Assembly (NCBI GenBank): GCA_016789955.1 | Contig: JAEUPB010000063.1 | Location: 1-41,932 of the forward strand | Length of the DNA stretch: 41,932 nucleotides | Reading direction: 5' to 3' | Source: Rubrivivax sp. | GTDB lineage: Bacteria; Pseudomonadota; Gammaproteobacteria; Burkholderiales; Burkholderiaceae_C | In this document: one piece after another, positions 27,997 to 35,920 of the stretch | Position numbering within the stretch: the first letter of the stretch is position 1 | Layout of the letters: every line of letters starts with the position of its first letter | Notes under the pieces: generated by a model | Seen by the model: the letters and a program-made list of their open reading frames with translations, nothing else | Told to the model about the DNA's origin: nothing | Database searches by the model: none | Program-made: the position numbers and the translations under genes

Positions 27997-28779
27997 TCAG
28001 CGCCCGCGGAAGACCGGGGCACGGCGCTCGGCCATCGCGCGCACGCCTTCCTGGAAGTCGTCGGAGCGGAACTGCACCTGCTGCGTCGCGTACTCGTGCG
28101 CGTTGGCCTGCCGCACCTGCTCGGCCAGCCCCGCACGCAAGGCCTGCCGGGTGCTGCGCACGGCCAGCGGCGCCGAGGTGGCGATCTCGTCGGCCAGCGC
28201 CTGGCAACGGGCGGCCAACGCGTCGGCCTTCACGCACTCGTCGACCAGCCCGATGCGCAGCGCTTCCTCGGCACCGATGCGGCGCCCCGTGTAGAAGAGC
28301 AGCGCCGCCTGCTGCGCGCCGATCAACCGCGGCAGCGTCACCGTCAGGCCGAAGCCGGGGTGGAAGCCGAGCCGGTTGAAGTTGACACTGAAACGCGCCG
28401 CCGGCGTGCCGATACGGAAGTCGGCCGCCAGCGCCAGGCCGACACCGGCCCCGATCGCCGCGCCCTGGATCGCAGCGATGATGGGCTTGCCGACATCGAA
28501 CAACCGCATCGCGTGGCGATAGAACTCGCGCGTATCCAGGCTGGGCGGGCCGCCCTCGTCTCGCACCGAGGCGAAGTCGGCGCCGGCGCAGAACGCCTTG
28601 CCTTGCGCCGCGAGCACGATCGCGCGGCAGCTGTCGTCGGCATCGAGTTCGGCAAGGGCCTCGGCCAGCGCAGCCATGCCGTGCACCGTCACGTGGTTGT
28701 GCGGCGGCGCATCCAGCACCACCCAGGCCACAAGGCCCTCGCGGCGCAGCCGCAGGCCCATGCTCGTGGAATCGTTCAT
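27997..28779 (-). CDS. Enoyl-CoA hydratase/isomerase family protein (crotonase fold)
   Basis: This 260-residue crotonase-fold protein has both oxyanion-hole segments, KAFCAGADF and GAAIGAGVGLALAADF. However, by my hand alignment to mitochondrial enoyl-CoA hydratase, both catalytic glutamates are replaced: the Glu144 position falls on Phe in FSVNFNRLGFHPG, and the Glu164 position on Leu in AALLFYTG. It may therefore be an isomerase, hydrolase or other crotonase rather than a hydratase. Its start overlaps the stop of the P-loop kinase gene by 4 nt (ATGA). The operon context is a mixed set of uncharacterised genes. Confidence 0.88.
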   Translation of the reverse strand: MNDSTSMGLRLRREGLVAWVVLDAPPHNHVTVHGMAALAEALAELDADDSCRAIVLAAQGKAFCAGADFASVRDEGGPPSLDTREFYRHAMRLFDVGKPIIAAIQGAAIGAGVGLALAADFRIGTPAARFSVNFNRLGFHPGFGLTVTLPRLIGAQQAALLFYTGRRIGAEEALRIGLVDECVKADALAARCQALADEIATSAPLAVRSTRQALRAGLAEQVRQANAHEYATQQVQFRSDDFQEGVRAMAERRAPVFRGR

Positions 28780-29306
28780 CGCAGCTCCTCCTGGGCGTTC
28801 GGGCGTCGGCGTTCCGGGTCGGCGTGGGTTTCGATGCGCAAGCCCTCCGAAGGGTCGGGCGGCTGCAGGTAGGCCGACACCCGTGCGTAGGTGCCGGGCG
28901 TCACCTCATGCGAACCCTCGGGCCGCTCGACGTTGCGCTGCGCGATGCGCGCCATGCACAGGGCATCGGGCAGGTCCAGCACGTGCAGCACCGCCACCGC
29001 ACCGGCGGCCTCGGCCACGGAGCGGAACCAGGTGCGGCCGCTGCGCGTGTTCGCCTGGAAGTCCAGCACCACGGGCAGGCCGGCCCGGAGCAGATCGGTG
29101 GCCAGAGGGCCGACCACGCTGCGCAGTTTCGGCGCGCAGCGGATGTAGTCGTCGAAGGTGTGCATCTGGTCGCCGTACAGGCGCTGCATCCACACGTCTT
29201 CCGAGATCAGCGTCGCCCCGTGCTCCCGGGCGATGCGCGCCGCCAGTGTCGACTTGCCCGCGCCGGGCTTGCCGTAGAAGACGTGGAGCGCCGGCAGGGC
29301 CGGCAT
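28776..29306 (-). CDS. P-loop AAA-type ATP-binding protein (zeta-toxin/kinase-like)
   Basis: This 176-residue soluble protein has a Walker A motif at the N-terminus (YGKPGAGKSTLA), a probable substrate Asp in ISEDVWMQRLYG and a Walker B-like strand PVVLDFQANT. It also has an arginine-rich lid (MARIAQRNVERPEG). The arrangement is that of small P-loop kinases (zeta-toxin, shikimate or gluconate kinase-like). No antitoxin-like small gene precedes it: upstream lies a DUF2059 gene and downstream, overlapping by 4 nt, a crotonase. A metabolite kinase is therefore more likely than a toxin. Confidence 0.78.
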   Translation of the reverse strand: MPALPALHVFYGKPGAGKSTLAARIAREHGATLISEDVWMQRLYGDQMHTFDDYIRCAPKLRSVVGPLATDLLRAGLPVVLDFQANTRSGRTWFRSVAEAAGAVAVLHVLDLPDALCMARIAQRNVERPEGSHEVTPGTYARVSAYLQPPDPSEGLRIETHADPERRRPNAQEELR

Positions 29307-29320
29307 GGCGCCGCGGTCGC

Positions 29321-29824
29321 TCAACGCGGCTGCGCCAGCTTCGCCTCGGACAGCACCTCGTCCATGGCAGCCTTGATGCGCGGCATCGCCTGCTGCACGT
29401 GCGTCTGCGTGGCCGCCATCGCGCGCTGCGTGGCCAGCGGCATCTTGTCGACGAAGCTGCGGCCCACCGGGCTGCGATAGAACGCGATCAGCCCGTCCAC
29501 TTCCTCCTGCGTGAAGGTCTCGCGGTAGATCGCCATCTGCATCGGCAGCAGCCGCGCCCAGCTCAGCTCGGTGCGCATCACGGTGCTCAGCCGCTGCGGC
29601 GCCAGGTCGAGCACCTTCTGTTGCTCGGGCGTGAGCGTGCGGCCGGCCGACGCCTGCTGCATCGCCTGGCGCAGGCTGGACTCCAGCGACCCGTAGATGC
29701 TGTCCATCAGGCTCTCGGCCTTGGTGGCCTCGAACAGCGTGCGCAGCGAGTCGTCGCTGGGCGGGGCCGCCTGCACGGCGAGCGGCAGTGCGGCCAGCCA
29801 CAGCAGGCACAGGGATTTGCGCAT
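29321..29824 (-). CDS. Exported DUF2059 domain protein
   Basis: This 167-residue protein has a Sec signal (residues 1 to about 20, ending VQA). The mature helical part carries the DUF2059 pattern: LRTLFEATKAESLMDSIYG, then YRETFTQEEVDGLIAFYRSP and GRSFVDKMP. Function in the family is unknown. The ATG at 29824 has GAGG 5 nt upstream; a GTG two codons earlier overlaps this site and is unlikely. It is the first gene of the run that continues with the P-loop kinase 14 bp downstream. Confidence 0.88.
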   Translation of the reverse strand: MRKSLCLLWLAALPLAVQAAPPSDDSLRTLFEATKAESLMDSIYGSLESSLRQAMQQASAGRTLTPEQQKVLDLAPQRLSTVMRTELSWARLLPMQMAIYRETFTQEEVDGLIAFYRSPVGRSFVDKMPLATQRAMAATQTHVQQAMPRIKAAMDEVLSEAKLAQPR

Positions 29825-29892
29825 GGTCACCTCGCAGGTCGTCGACTCCGTCGAGACGGTACCTCAGACGCGGGTTCGGGAGTTGCGAGCGG

Positions 29893-30492
29893 CTACAGCC
29901 GGCCCGACCAGCCGCGATCCGGGCCGCCGCTCGTGGCCACCACCCGGCGGCGGATCGCCTCGCGGTGGAAGCGCCGCGCGATCTCGAGCACCTCGAGCCG
30001 CCGGCAGCTCAGCCGGCGCAGGTTCACGTGCCAGTCGCCGTCGCCCACGAGCTGGCGGCCCAGCCGGCTCAGGCGCGGCGCCGGCCCGCCGTGCACCCGG
30101 GCTGCCGCGCCATCGCGCAGCGTGAAGATCAGGTGCTGGTGGTTCGAGCGGCGCAGGCCCAGGTCGATGCTCGTCACGTCCTCCCAGCGCAGCAGCTCCG
30201 GCCGGTTGCGGATGTCGCGCACGCCGTCCCGGTCGAAGACGACGACGGGCTCGCGGCGCCGCAGCGCCCGCAGCGTCTCCGGCACGAACGGCAGGACGAA
30301 GAAGACCAGGCCCGCCAGCCCCAGCACACCCGCGATCAACAGCACGGGGTGCATCGACAGGACCGAGACCACGGCCAGCCAGGCCAACCGGCCGCCGAGG
30401 AGCACGATCAGCAGCAGCGCGGCGACGGCCAGCAGCAGCGAGTAGCGGATCTCGTGGCGGACGGCCGCGTCCACCGGAGCCGGCCGCGTCAT
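29893..30492 (-). CDS. Membrane protein with PH-like C-terminal domain, function unknown
   Basis: This 199-residue protein has two or three hydrophobic helices in its first half (about 16-35, 38-52 and 50-70). A cytosolic part follows with VVVFDRDGVRDIRNRPELLRWEDV split over two strands (VVFDRDGV and LLRWEDVTSIDL). That pattern resembles bacterial PH-like membrane proteins of the STM3941 type. The stop lies 68 bp before the DUF2059 start and its start is 7 bp after the SnoaL-like stop, so it likely follows that gene in one transcript. The function is unknown. Confidence 0.72.
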   Translation of the reverse strand: MTRPAPVDAAVRHEIRYSLLLAVAALLLIVLLGGRLAWLAVVSVLSMHPVLLIAGVLGLAGLVFFVLPFVPETLRALRRREPVVVFDRDGVRDIRNRPELLRWEDVTSIDLGLRRSNHQHLIFTLRDGAAARVHGGPAPRLSRLGRQLVGDGDWHVNLRRLSCRRLEVLEIARRFHREAIRRRVVATSGGPDRGWSGRL

Positions 30493-30499
30493 GTCGCCG

Positions 30500-30931
30500 T
30501 CACGGCTGGCGGGGCAGCCCGCGGGCGACGCCCCGATCGGGCAGCACGCGTGCGATCAGCTCGGTGTCGCAGTACTCCTCGTAGCGCGCGATCTTGCCGT
30601 CGCGGAAGTGGATGACGAACGCGTAGTCGTTGTCGTAGCGGCGGCCGTCGTGGGTGAGGTTGCGGCCGCGCGCCTGAACGACGACCACGTCACCGCCGTC
30701 GATGACGCGCGTGGGGATCGTCGCCCGCTCGACGAGCACCTTGTTCAGCGGGCGGAAGATCTCCTCGACGATCACCTGCTTGCCGACGAACTCGCCGCTC
30801 CACGAGCCTGCACCGATGGTGCGCCACACCAGGTCGTCGTGGCAGGCCTCCCAGAATGGCGCGCCGTTGCCGCGCGCCACTTCGTCGAAGACGTGGGACA
30901 CGAGCTGGGCGTTGGGTGAGAGCGTGGGCAT
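30500..30931 (-). CDS. SnoaL-like/NTF2-fold protein (ketosteroid isomerase-related)
   Basis: This 143-residue single-domain protein has the NTF2 pattern: an N-terminal helix (VSHVFDEVARGN), FWEACHDDLVWRTIG, then GKQVIVEEIFRPL and the final strands NDYAFVIHFRDGKIARYEEYCDTEL. A GGAGG ribosome site 5 nt before the ATG at 30931 settles the start, excluding an in-frame ATG 13 codons upstream. Members act on small hydrophobic compounds or have no known activity. It belongs to a minus-strand run with the CPT-like kinase upstream. Confidence 0.87.
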   Translation of the reverse strand: MPTLSPNAQLVSHVFDEVARGNGAPFWEACHDDLVWRTIGAGSWSGEFVGKQVIVEEIFRPLNKVLVERATIPTRVIDGGDVVVVQARGRNLTHDGRRYDNDYAFVIHFRDGKIARYEEYCDTELIARVLPDRGVARGLPRQP

Positions 30932-30966
30932 GCGGGCCTCCGGGACTGCTGGGGTGGTCGGGTGGA

Positions 30967-31539
30967 TCATGCCGCAGGCGCGTCCCCGGCCCGTGCGGCC
31001 CGCATCGCCTCGAAGGCGCCTGGCGGCTGTCGGGTCGACCAGGCTGCGATGACCTGCTCCGCCATCGTCTCCACGCCGGCAGCCGAATCGCACTCGACGT
31101 CGTAGTGGCCGAACGTGTGCGTGACCTCGAAGTCCGCCCGCGCCTCGCCGATGCGGCGGTCTCCGCGGGCCCGCTCGCGCCGCTCCAGCTCGTCGAGCGC
31201 GCAGTGCACCCCGACGTAGTACACGTCGAACCCCGCCAGCATCCGAAGCAGCCGGTCCATCCACGCACGCGTCTCCACGATGTGCTCGACGATCAGGTGG
31301 TTGCCCGCCGCGGCGAGCGCGGGGATGCTGCGGTGGAAGCCGTCGAAGAACGTCTCGCGCAGCTCGCACCACGGGAACTCGCCCGAGTCGATGCGGGTGT
31401 GCGGCAGCACGCGGGCCGCGCGCAAGTGGTCGATAGACCAGTGCCAGAACGGCAGCGGCAGCCGCTGTTGCAGCGCCCGCGCGAGCGTCGACTTGCCGGC
31501 GCTCGACGCGCCGTTGAGCAGGATGATGGGGCCGGACAT
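30967..31539 (-). CDS. Chloramphenicol phosphotransferase-like P-loop kinase
   Basis: This 190-residue protein starts with IILLNGASSAGKSTLARALQ, the Walker A of the CPT-like family, followed by FWHWSIDHLRAA, where the Asp matches the catalytic base region. LIVEHIVETRAWMDRLL and VYYVGVHCALDELERRERARGDR include the lid arginines. The family includes antibiotic 3'-O-phosphotransferases but also many uncharacterised kinases, so antibiotic resistance should not be assumed. It is 31 bp downstream of the methyltransferase gene. Confidence 0.87.
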   Translation of the reverse strand: MSGPIILLNGASSAGKSTLARALQQRLPLPFWHWSIDHLRAARVLPHTRIDSGEFPWCELRETFFDGFHRSIPALAAAGNHLIVEHIVETRAWMDRLLRMLAGFDVYYVGVHCALDELERRERARGDRRIGEARADFEVTHTFGHYDVECDSAAGVETMAEQVIAAWSTRQPPGAFEAMRAARAGDAPAA

Positions 31540-31570
31540 GATGTGGTGTGGCTCCGATCGTGGCGGCAGG

Positions 31571-32413
31571 CTACCGTCGCCGGGCCTGGACGCCGGCCGT
31601 GGGGATCGTCAACGCCAGTTCGCCGCGGCGCTCGGCCTCGCCGTTCAACGCCGATTCCAGCGCTGCGAAGGTCTCGGCCTCGCGGCCGGGCGTGGCGAAG
31701 TTCTTCCAGGCCTGCAGGAACCCGAGTCGCACGAAGTGGTGACTCAGGAGGGCCGCTCCAGTGGCGTAGCGCAAGCGGAACGAGCCCCGCTCCACCGCCT
31801 CGATCTCGAAGCCGCCGGTTTCCAGCAACGCGCTGAGCGAGTCGACCGTGGCCCGGTGCGCCACGTGCGCTTCGAGCAGCGGCAGCCGATCGGCCTGCCC
31901 GGTCTGCAGGAGCACGGCTCGGTACACCTCGTAGAACTCGGCCATGTGCCCGACGAGGTTCGTCGTCAGCAGCAGTTGAGCGCCTCGCCGTGCCAGCCGT
32001 GCGCAGCGCCGCACGACGCGGGCGGGATCGTCGAAGTTGTTGACGCCGAGGTTCGAGACGATCACGTCGACCGAGGCGTCGGGCAACTCGATCGCGGCCG
32101 CATCCTGTTCGAGCAGCCGGATGTTGCCCAAGCCGCGCTGCGCGATCTTGCGCTGCAGCCGCTGCATCGCCTCGTGCCAGGGGTCCACCGCGATGACGGT
32201 GGCACCCGGCCCGCAGCGCTCGGCCAGCTCGATGGCGAGGAACCCGGTGCCGCTGCCCAGGTCGAGCACCGTCTGCGTGGGCGACAGCGGCACGCGGTCG
32301 AGGATCCACAGCCCGAACGGGGCGGACCACAGCGGCAGCTCGTCGTAGAGGTCCCCGAAGCCCGGGGCGCCGAAGTCGACGGGCGCCAGGTCGATCGGAC
32401 CCGCCCGCGGCAT
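31571..32413 (-). CDS. Class I SAM-dependent methyltransferase
   Basis: This 280-residue protein has a Rossmann-type methyltransferase domain. Motif I is VLDLGSGTGFLAIELA, followed by an acidic strand end VIAVDPW, then LLEQDAAAIELPDASVDVIVSN. That is the standard order of a UbiE/Methyltransf_11-type domain at about 45-160. The C-terminal third is helical and may select the substrate. It starts 3 bp after the VanX-like gene stops, so they are probably co-transcribed. The acceptor is unknown. Confidence 0.9.
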   Translation of the reverse strand: MPRAGPIDLAPVDFGAPGFGDLYDELPLWSAPFGLWILDRVPLSPTQTVLDLGSGTGFLAIELAERCGPGATVIAVDPWHEAMQRLQRKIAQRGLGNIRLLEQDAAAIELPDASVDVIVSNLGVNNFDDPARVVRRCARLARRGAQLLLTTNLVGHMAEFYEVYRAVLLQTGQADRLPLLEAHVAHRATVDSLSALLETGGFEIEAVERGSFRLRYATGAALLSHHFVRLGFLQAWKNFATPGREAETFAALESALNGEAERRGELALTIPTAGVQARRR

Positions 32414-32416
32414 CGG

Positions 32417-33019
32417 TCAGTACACCCGCGCCATCGTGCGCCGCACCTCGTCGCGGCTGCCGAAGTCGTAGTGCCACCACTCGGTGGAGATGCCGTGGAA
32501 GCCGCCGCGCGACATCGCGGCGTGCAGCCAGCCGCGCTCGGCCACCTGCGCGGCGGTCAGCACCCCCAGCGCGAGGTGCTCGGCATCCAGCGACGGATGG
32601 GACTTCGGCGACATCTCGTCGAAGCCGCTGCCCATGTCGCACTCGAGCCCGTCGGCGTCGGCCAGCGTCACGTCGACCGCCATGCCGTAGCTGTGGATCG
32701 AGCCGATGCGCGGGTCGGCGAAGTACATCGCCGAGGGCGTGCCGGCCACGTCCTGCCAGATCGCCTCCTGCACGCGGTGCGGCCGCAGCGCGTCGAGGAC
32801 CACGATGCGGTAGCCGGGCCGCTGCGTGCGCAGCCACGCGGCCGCCCGCTCCAGCCCCTCGGCCGCCGCGGCGCGCAGGTAGGCGCAGTCCCAGCCGCGG
32901 TACAGCACGCGGCCGGCGAAGTTCTCGGCGGTTGCGTAGCGCAGCTCGTGCCACACGCCCTCGATGCTCGCGAGCGGGCGGAAGTCGCGGTGCCCGGGGA
33001 CGTCTTCGCAGCGGATCAT
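32417..33019 (-). CDS. ddpX: D-alanyl-D-alanine dipeptidase (VanX/DdpX family)
   Basis: This 200-residue Zn dipeptidase of family M15D hydrolyses D-Ala-D-Ala. The zinc site is complete: His and Asp in GSIHSYGMAVDV, and the final Glu and His in STEWWHYDF. The substrate-binding Arg lies in LDALRPHRVQEAIW. It lacks a signal peptide and should be cytosolic. No vanR, vanS, vanH or vanA partner lies nearby, so a D-Ala recycling or starvation role (as for DdpX) fits better than glycopeptide resistance. It is divergent from the caspase-like gene across 167 bp. Confidence 0.92.
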   Translation of the reverse strand: MIRCEDVPGHRDFRPLASIEGVWHELRYATAENFAGRVLYRGWDCAYLRAAAAEGLERAAAWLRTQRPGYRIVVLDALRPHRVQEAIWQDVAGTPSAMYFADPRIGSIHSYGMAVDVTLADADGLECDMGSGFDEMSPKSHPSLDAEHLALGVLTAAQVAERGWLHAAMSRGGFHGISTEWWHYDFGSRDEVRRTMARVY

Positions 33020-33186
33020 CGGCGCACTGTAGCGGGCCTCGGGGCCACCCCCTGGCCACGGGGTCGGCGGCCCGCGGCGGCCAGCGGTTGCACCAAGCTG
33101 CGGAGCGATCCGGCGCTCGACCCGAGCGGCGTGCCCGAGAATGGCGACCGCCGAGGAAGCGGGTTCCGGCCCGCCTTGACCGAGAC

Positions 33187-34377
33187 ATGCCGATCCGCCG
33201 ACCCCCAGCGTACGTCCCGTGCTGCGCGCTGCTGCTGGCCGCGCTCGCCGGGCCTGGCTTCGCGCAGCCCGCAGGGCCGGCGTCGGTGGCGCCCCCGCCA
33301 CCGGAATCGCGCGGCGTGCGCGCGCCCGCCGACAGTCCGGCCGCCCCGGGCAGGGTGCTGCCGTCGCCCCGCCCGGGCATCGACGGCGGTGCGCCGCGGC
33401 GAGCTGCACTGGTGATCGGCAACGGCGCCTATCGTTCGATCACGCCGCTGCGCAACCCCGCGAACGACGCGCAGGACATGTGCGACGCGCTGCGCCGCCA
33501 GGGATTCCAGACCCAGTGCCACCAGGACCTGGCCTCGCGCGAGGACTTCCGGCGCGTGCTGCGACAGTTCAGCGCGCAACTCGGGCCCGGCAGCGTGGCG
33601 CTGATGTACTACGCCGGCCACGGCGTGCAGCGCGGGGGCCGCAACTTCCTGCTGCCCACCGGCATCGCCCCGGCCGCGGCCGACGACGTCGAGCGCGACT
33701 CGCTGCCGATGGACGAGGTGTACGCGCTGCTGCGCGAGAGCCTCCCGGAACTGAGCATCGTGATCCTCGATGCGTGCCGGGACGACCCGTTCGCGGATCC
33801 TCGCGGTGCGCGCCATCCCCGCGGCCTGGCGCGCGAGGAGCCACCCCGCGGCTCGGTGCTGGTGTACGCCACCGCGCCCGGCGGCGCCGCCGCCGACGGC
33901 AGCGGCCGCAACGGGCTCTTCACGAAGCACCTGCTGGCCGAGATCGACAAGCCCGGTCCACAGATCGGCCAGATGCTGCACAACGTGGCGCGTGCGGTGG
34001 AGCTCGAGGCCCGCACGCGCTACGGCACCGACCAGGTGCCGTACCGCAGCTTCTCCTACACCGGCGCCTTCTGCTTCAACAGCTGCGACGAGGACCGGAT
34101 CGCCGACCAGATGGAGCAGTTGCGCCGGCAGAGCCAGGCCGCGGCGCAGCGCATCCGAGAGCTGGAGTCGCAGGCCAGCGGCGGCCGCGGCGGCGAGATC
34201 GAGGCGCTGCAGACCCGGCTGCGCGAGCTCGGCGAGAAGTCGGCCCAGCTCGAGACGCTGCGCCAGCGCATCGCCGCGCTCGAGCGCGAGGCGCGCGAGC
34301 GCGAGCAGGAGAAGGTCGACATGGTCCGCAAGGAGCAGGAGCGGCGCAGTCGCCCGACCTTTGTCCCGACCTTCTGA
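33187..34377 (+). CDS. Exported caspase-like (peptidase C14) protein with C-terminal coiled coil
   Basis: This 396-residue protein opens with a signal peptide (ALLLAALAGPGFA) and a Pro-rich stretch to about residue 70. The caspase p20-type domain begins RRAALVIGNGAYRSITPLRNP. The catalytic pair is present: His145 in YYAGHG and Cys197 in LDACRDDPF. At about 305-385 comes a charged coiled coil (ELGEKSAQLETLRQRIAALE), followed by a short tail. Bacterial caspase-like (orthocaspase/metacaspase-type) proteases usually cleave after Arg or Lys; the target is unknown. Export to the periplasm is inferred from the signal. The next gene, 110 bp on, encodes a likely outer-membrane barrel. Confidence 0.9.
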   Translation: MPIRRPPAYVPCCALLLAALAGPGFAQPAGPASVAPPPPESRGVRAPADSPAAPGRVLPSPRPGIDGGAPRRAALVIGNGAYRSITPLRNPANDAQDMCDALRRQGFQTQCHQDLASREDFRRVLRQFSAQLGPGSVALMYYAGHGVQRGGRNFLLPTGIAPAAADDVERDSLPMDEVYALLRESLPELSIVILDACRDDPFADPRGARHPRGLAREEPPRGSVLVYATAPGGAAADGSGRNGLFTKHLLAEIDKPGPQIGQMLHNVARAVELEARTRYGTDQVPYRSFSYTGAFCFNSCDEDRIADQMEQLRRQSQAAAQRIRELESQASGGRGGEIEALQTRLRELGEKSAQLETLRQRIAALEREAREREQEKVDMVRKEQERRSRPTFVPTF

Positions 34378-34381
34378 TGCC

Positions 34382-34411
34382 GCCCCGACGCCGGCAGACC
34401 GCCGCCGGGGC
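34382..34411. other. Hairpin after the caspase-like gene
   Basis: GCCCCG (34382-34387) and CGGGGC (34406-34411), with two further pairs across one mismatch, can form a GC-rich hairpin 4 bp after the stop codon. There is no T tract, so it is at most a weak or factor-dependent terminator. Confidence 0.25.
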
Positions 34412-34487
34412 GCCGCCGCGGGCGCCGTGCTGGCGCCTGCCCCACCGCATGATCTTCCGACCCCCTCAACCACAGGAGTGCCCTTCG

Positions 34488-35333
34488 ATGTCGCTGTTCC
34501 CTCACCCCGGCTCTCGCGCCCGTGTCCTCGCCGCGTTGGCCCTCGTGGCCGCCACACCCCACGCCGGCGCGCAAGGCAAGGACTGGAACGTCGTGCTGTC
34601 GCAGCGGCTGTGGTTCGCCAACTGGGACCAGCGTCTGGTCGACGTGCGCGTGGTGGCGCCGCCGACGGCGACCACGCCAGCCATCGTCAACGACGGCTGG
34701 ATCAACACGTCGTCGAACAAGACCGTTCCGATCACGTCCCTGGCCGTGCGCAAGGGGCCCTTCCTGGCCACCGTGTCGAAGTTCCACGGGACCTCGTTCG
34801 ACAGCAACGGCCTCACGACCAGCGGCCGCTCGGAGCGCGACGAGGTCGACGTGTCGCTCGGTTACCAGGCCGTGCCCGGGCTGCTGGTGTCCTACATCCG
34901 CAAGACCGGCAACATCTCGGAGATCGACACGGTCGACACCGCCGCGCAGTTCGGTGGCCCGTCGACGGTGCGCGGCACGGCCAACCTGCTGGGCTTGAGC
35001 GGCTCGGCGGGCATCACCGATCGGCTGTCGCTGTACGGCAACGCCGCGGCGGGGCCGGGGCGGTGGGCCTACAAGGAGCCGGACGGCCGCGTCACGTCGG
35101 TCAAGGCCCGCTACGTGGTCGGCGAGTTCGGGCTCGCGTACCGGCTCGCATCGGGCCTGATGGGCGGATCGCTCGACGCCGTCACGCTGCAGGCGGGGCT
35201 GCGCACGCAGTCGATCCACGTGCCGGCCGTGGTCACCGCGGAGAGCACGCCCGAGATCGTGGTGGTCAACCGGCAGACCAAGGGCCGCACGACCACCGAG
35301 GGCCTGGTGCTCAGCGTCGGCCTGGTCTTCTGA
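34488..35333 (+). CDS. Predicted outer-membrane beta-barrel protein, function unknown
   Basis: This 281-residue protein has an N-terminal signal (about 1-28, ending AGA). The rest alternates polar and hydrophobic residues in short amphipathic strands joined by Gly/Asn/Ser-rich loops. The last strand, LVLSVGLVF, ends in Phe, the typical C-terminal recognition signal of Gram-negative barrel proteins. An AGGAG ribosome site 9 nt before the ATG supports the start. I do not recognise a named family. It lies downstream of the exported caspase-like gene and may be its partner or simply a neighbour. Confidence 0.75.
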   Translation: MSLFPHPGSRARVLAALALVAATPHAGAQGKDWNVVLSQRLWFANWDQRLVDVRVVAPPTATTPAIVNDGWINTSSNKTVPITSLAVRKGPFLATVSKFHGTSFDSNGLTTSGRSERDEVDVSLGYQAVPGLLVSYIRKTGNISEIDTVDTAAQFGGPSTVRGTANLLGLSGSAGITDRLSLYGNAAAGPGRWAYKEPDGRVTSVKARYVVGEFGLAYRLASGLMGGSLDAVTLQAGLRTQSIHVPAVVTAESTPEIVVVNRQTKGRTTTEGLVLSVGLVF

Positions 35334-35441
35334 CCGATGCGCGCGGCCCTGCACGACGGCCCCGCCCGCGGGCTGCGTCCGCTCGCGGGTCGCCGTTCGC
35401 GCTGTCTTCCGACGACGTCCTCCGAATCTTCAGGAATTGCC

Positions 35442-35906
35442 ATGCCCCTGCGCCGCACCGCCCTGCTCGCCGCCGCCACGCTGCCGGCGGCAGCCTGCGC
35501 CCCGCTGACTCCCGCACCGGCCGCCTCGCCGGCCTCGCGTGCCGCGGCACTGGCGCAGCTGCGCGCGGCCGAGACCGCGTTCGCCGAGACGATGGCGCGG
35601 CGCGACCACGCCGCGTTCGGCAGCCACCTCCACCCGGAGGCGGTCTTCATCAACGGCGGCCAGCCGCTGCGCGGGCGCGCGGCGATCCTGGCCGACTGGC
35701 GGCGCCACTACACATCGCCACAGGCCCCGTTTGCCTGGAGGCCCGAGATCGTCGAGGTCGCGGCCGACGGCACGCTCGGGTACACCGAGGGGCCCGTGAC
35801 GAGCCCTGCCGGCGCGACGATCGCGCGCTTCTACAGCACCTGGCTGCTCGGCGCGGACGGGCGCTGGCTGGTGGTGTTCGACAACGGCTACGCCGTCTGC
35901 CGCTGA
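35442..35906 (+). CDS. Exported SnoaL-like (DUF4440-type) protein
   Basis: This 154-residue protein has a signal peptide with a possible but imperfect lipobox (LPAAAC, Cys at about 20). The mature domain has the NTF2-fold order: helix LRAAETAFAETMARRDHAAF, then HPEAVFINGGQPLRGRAAILADW split by a loop, EVAADGTLGYTEGPV and a closing WLLGADGRWLVVFDNGY strand pair. Function in this family is mostly unknown. AGGAA lies 6 nt before the ATG. It is the third predicted exported protein in a row on the plus strand. Confidence 0.82.
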   Translation: MPLRRTALLAAATLPAAACAPLTPAPAASPASRAAALAQLRAAETAFAETMARRDHAAFGSHLHPEAVFINGGQPLRGRAAILADWRRHYTSPQAPFAWRPEIVEVAADGTLGYTEGPVTSPAGATIARFYSTWLLGADGRWLVVFDNGYAVCR

Positions 35907-35920
35907 GCGCCCCCAGGGCC

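Noticed and set aside
28776-29306. P-loop protein as a zeta-type toxin of a toxin-antitoxin pair
   Set aside because: No small antitoxin-like gene is adjacent; both neighbours are unrelated, and the operon looks metabolic.
30967-31539. CPT-like kinase as a chloramphenicol-resistance gene
   Set aside because: The family is broad and mostly uncharacterised; nothing nearby points to antibiotic production or resistance.
32417-33019. VanX-like gene as part of a glycopeptide-resistance cluster
   Set aside because: No vanR/S/H/A-like genes are adjacent; D-Ala-D-Ala dipeptidases also serve in recycling.
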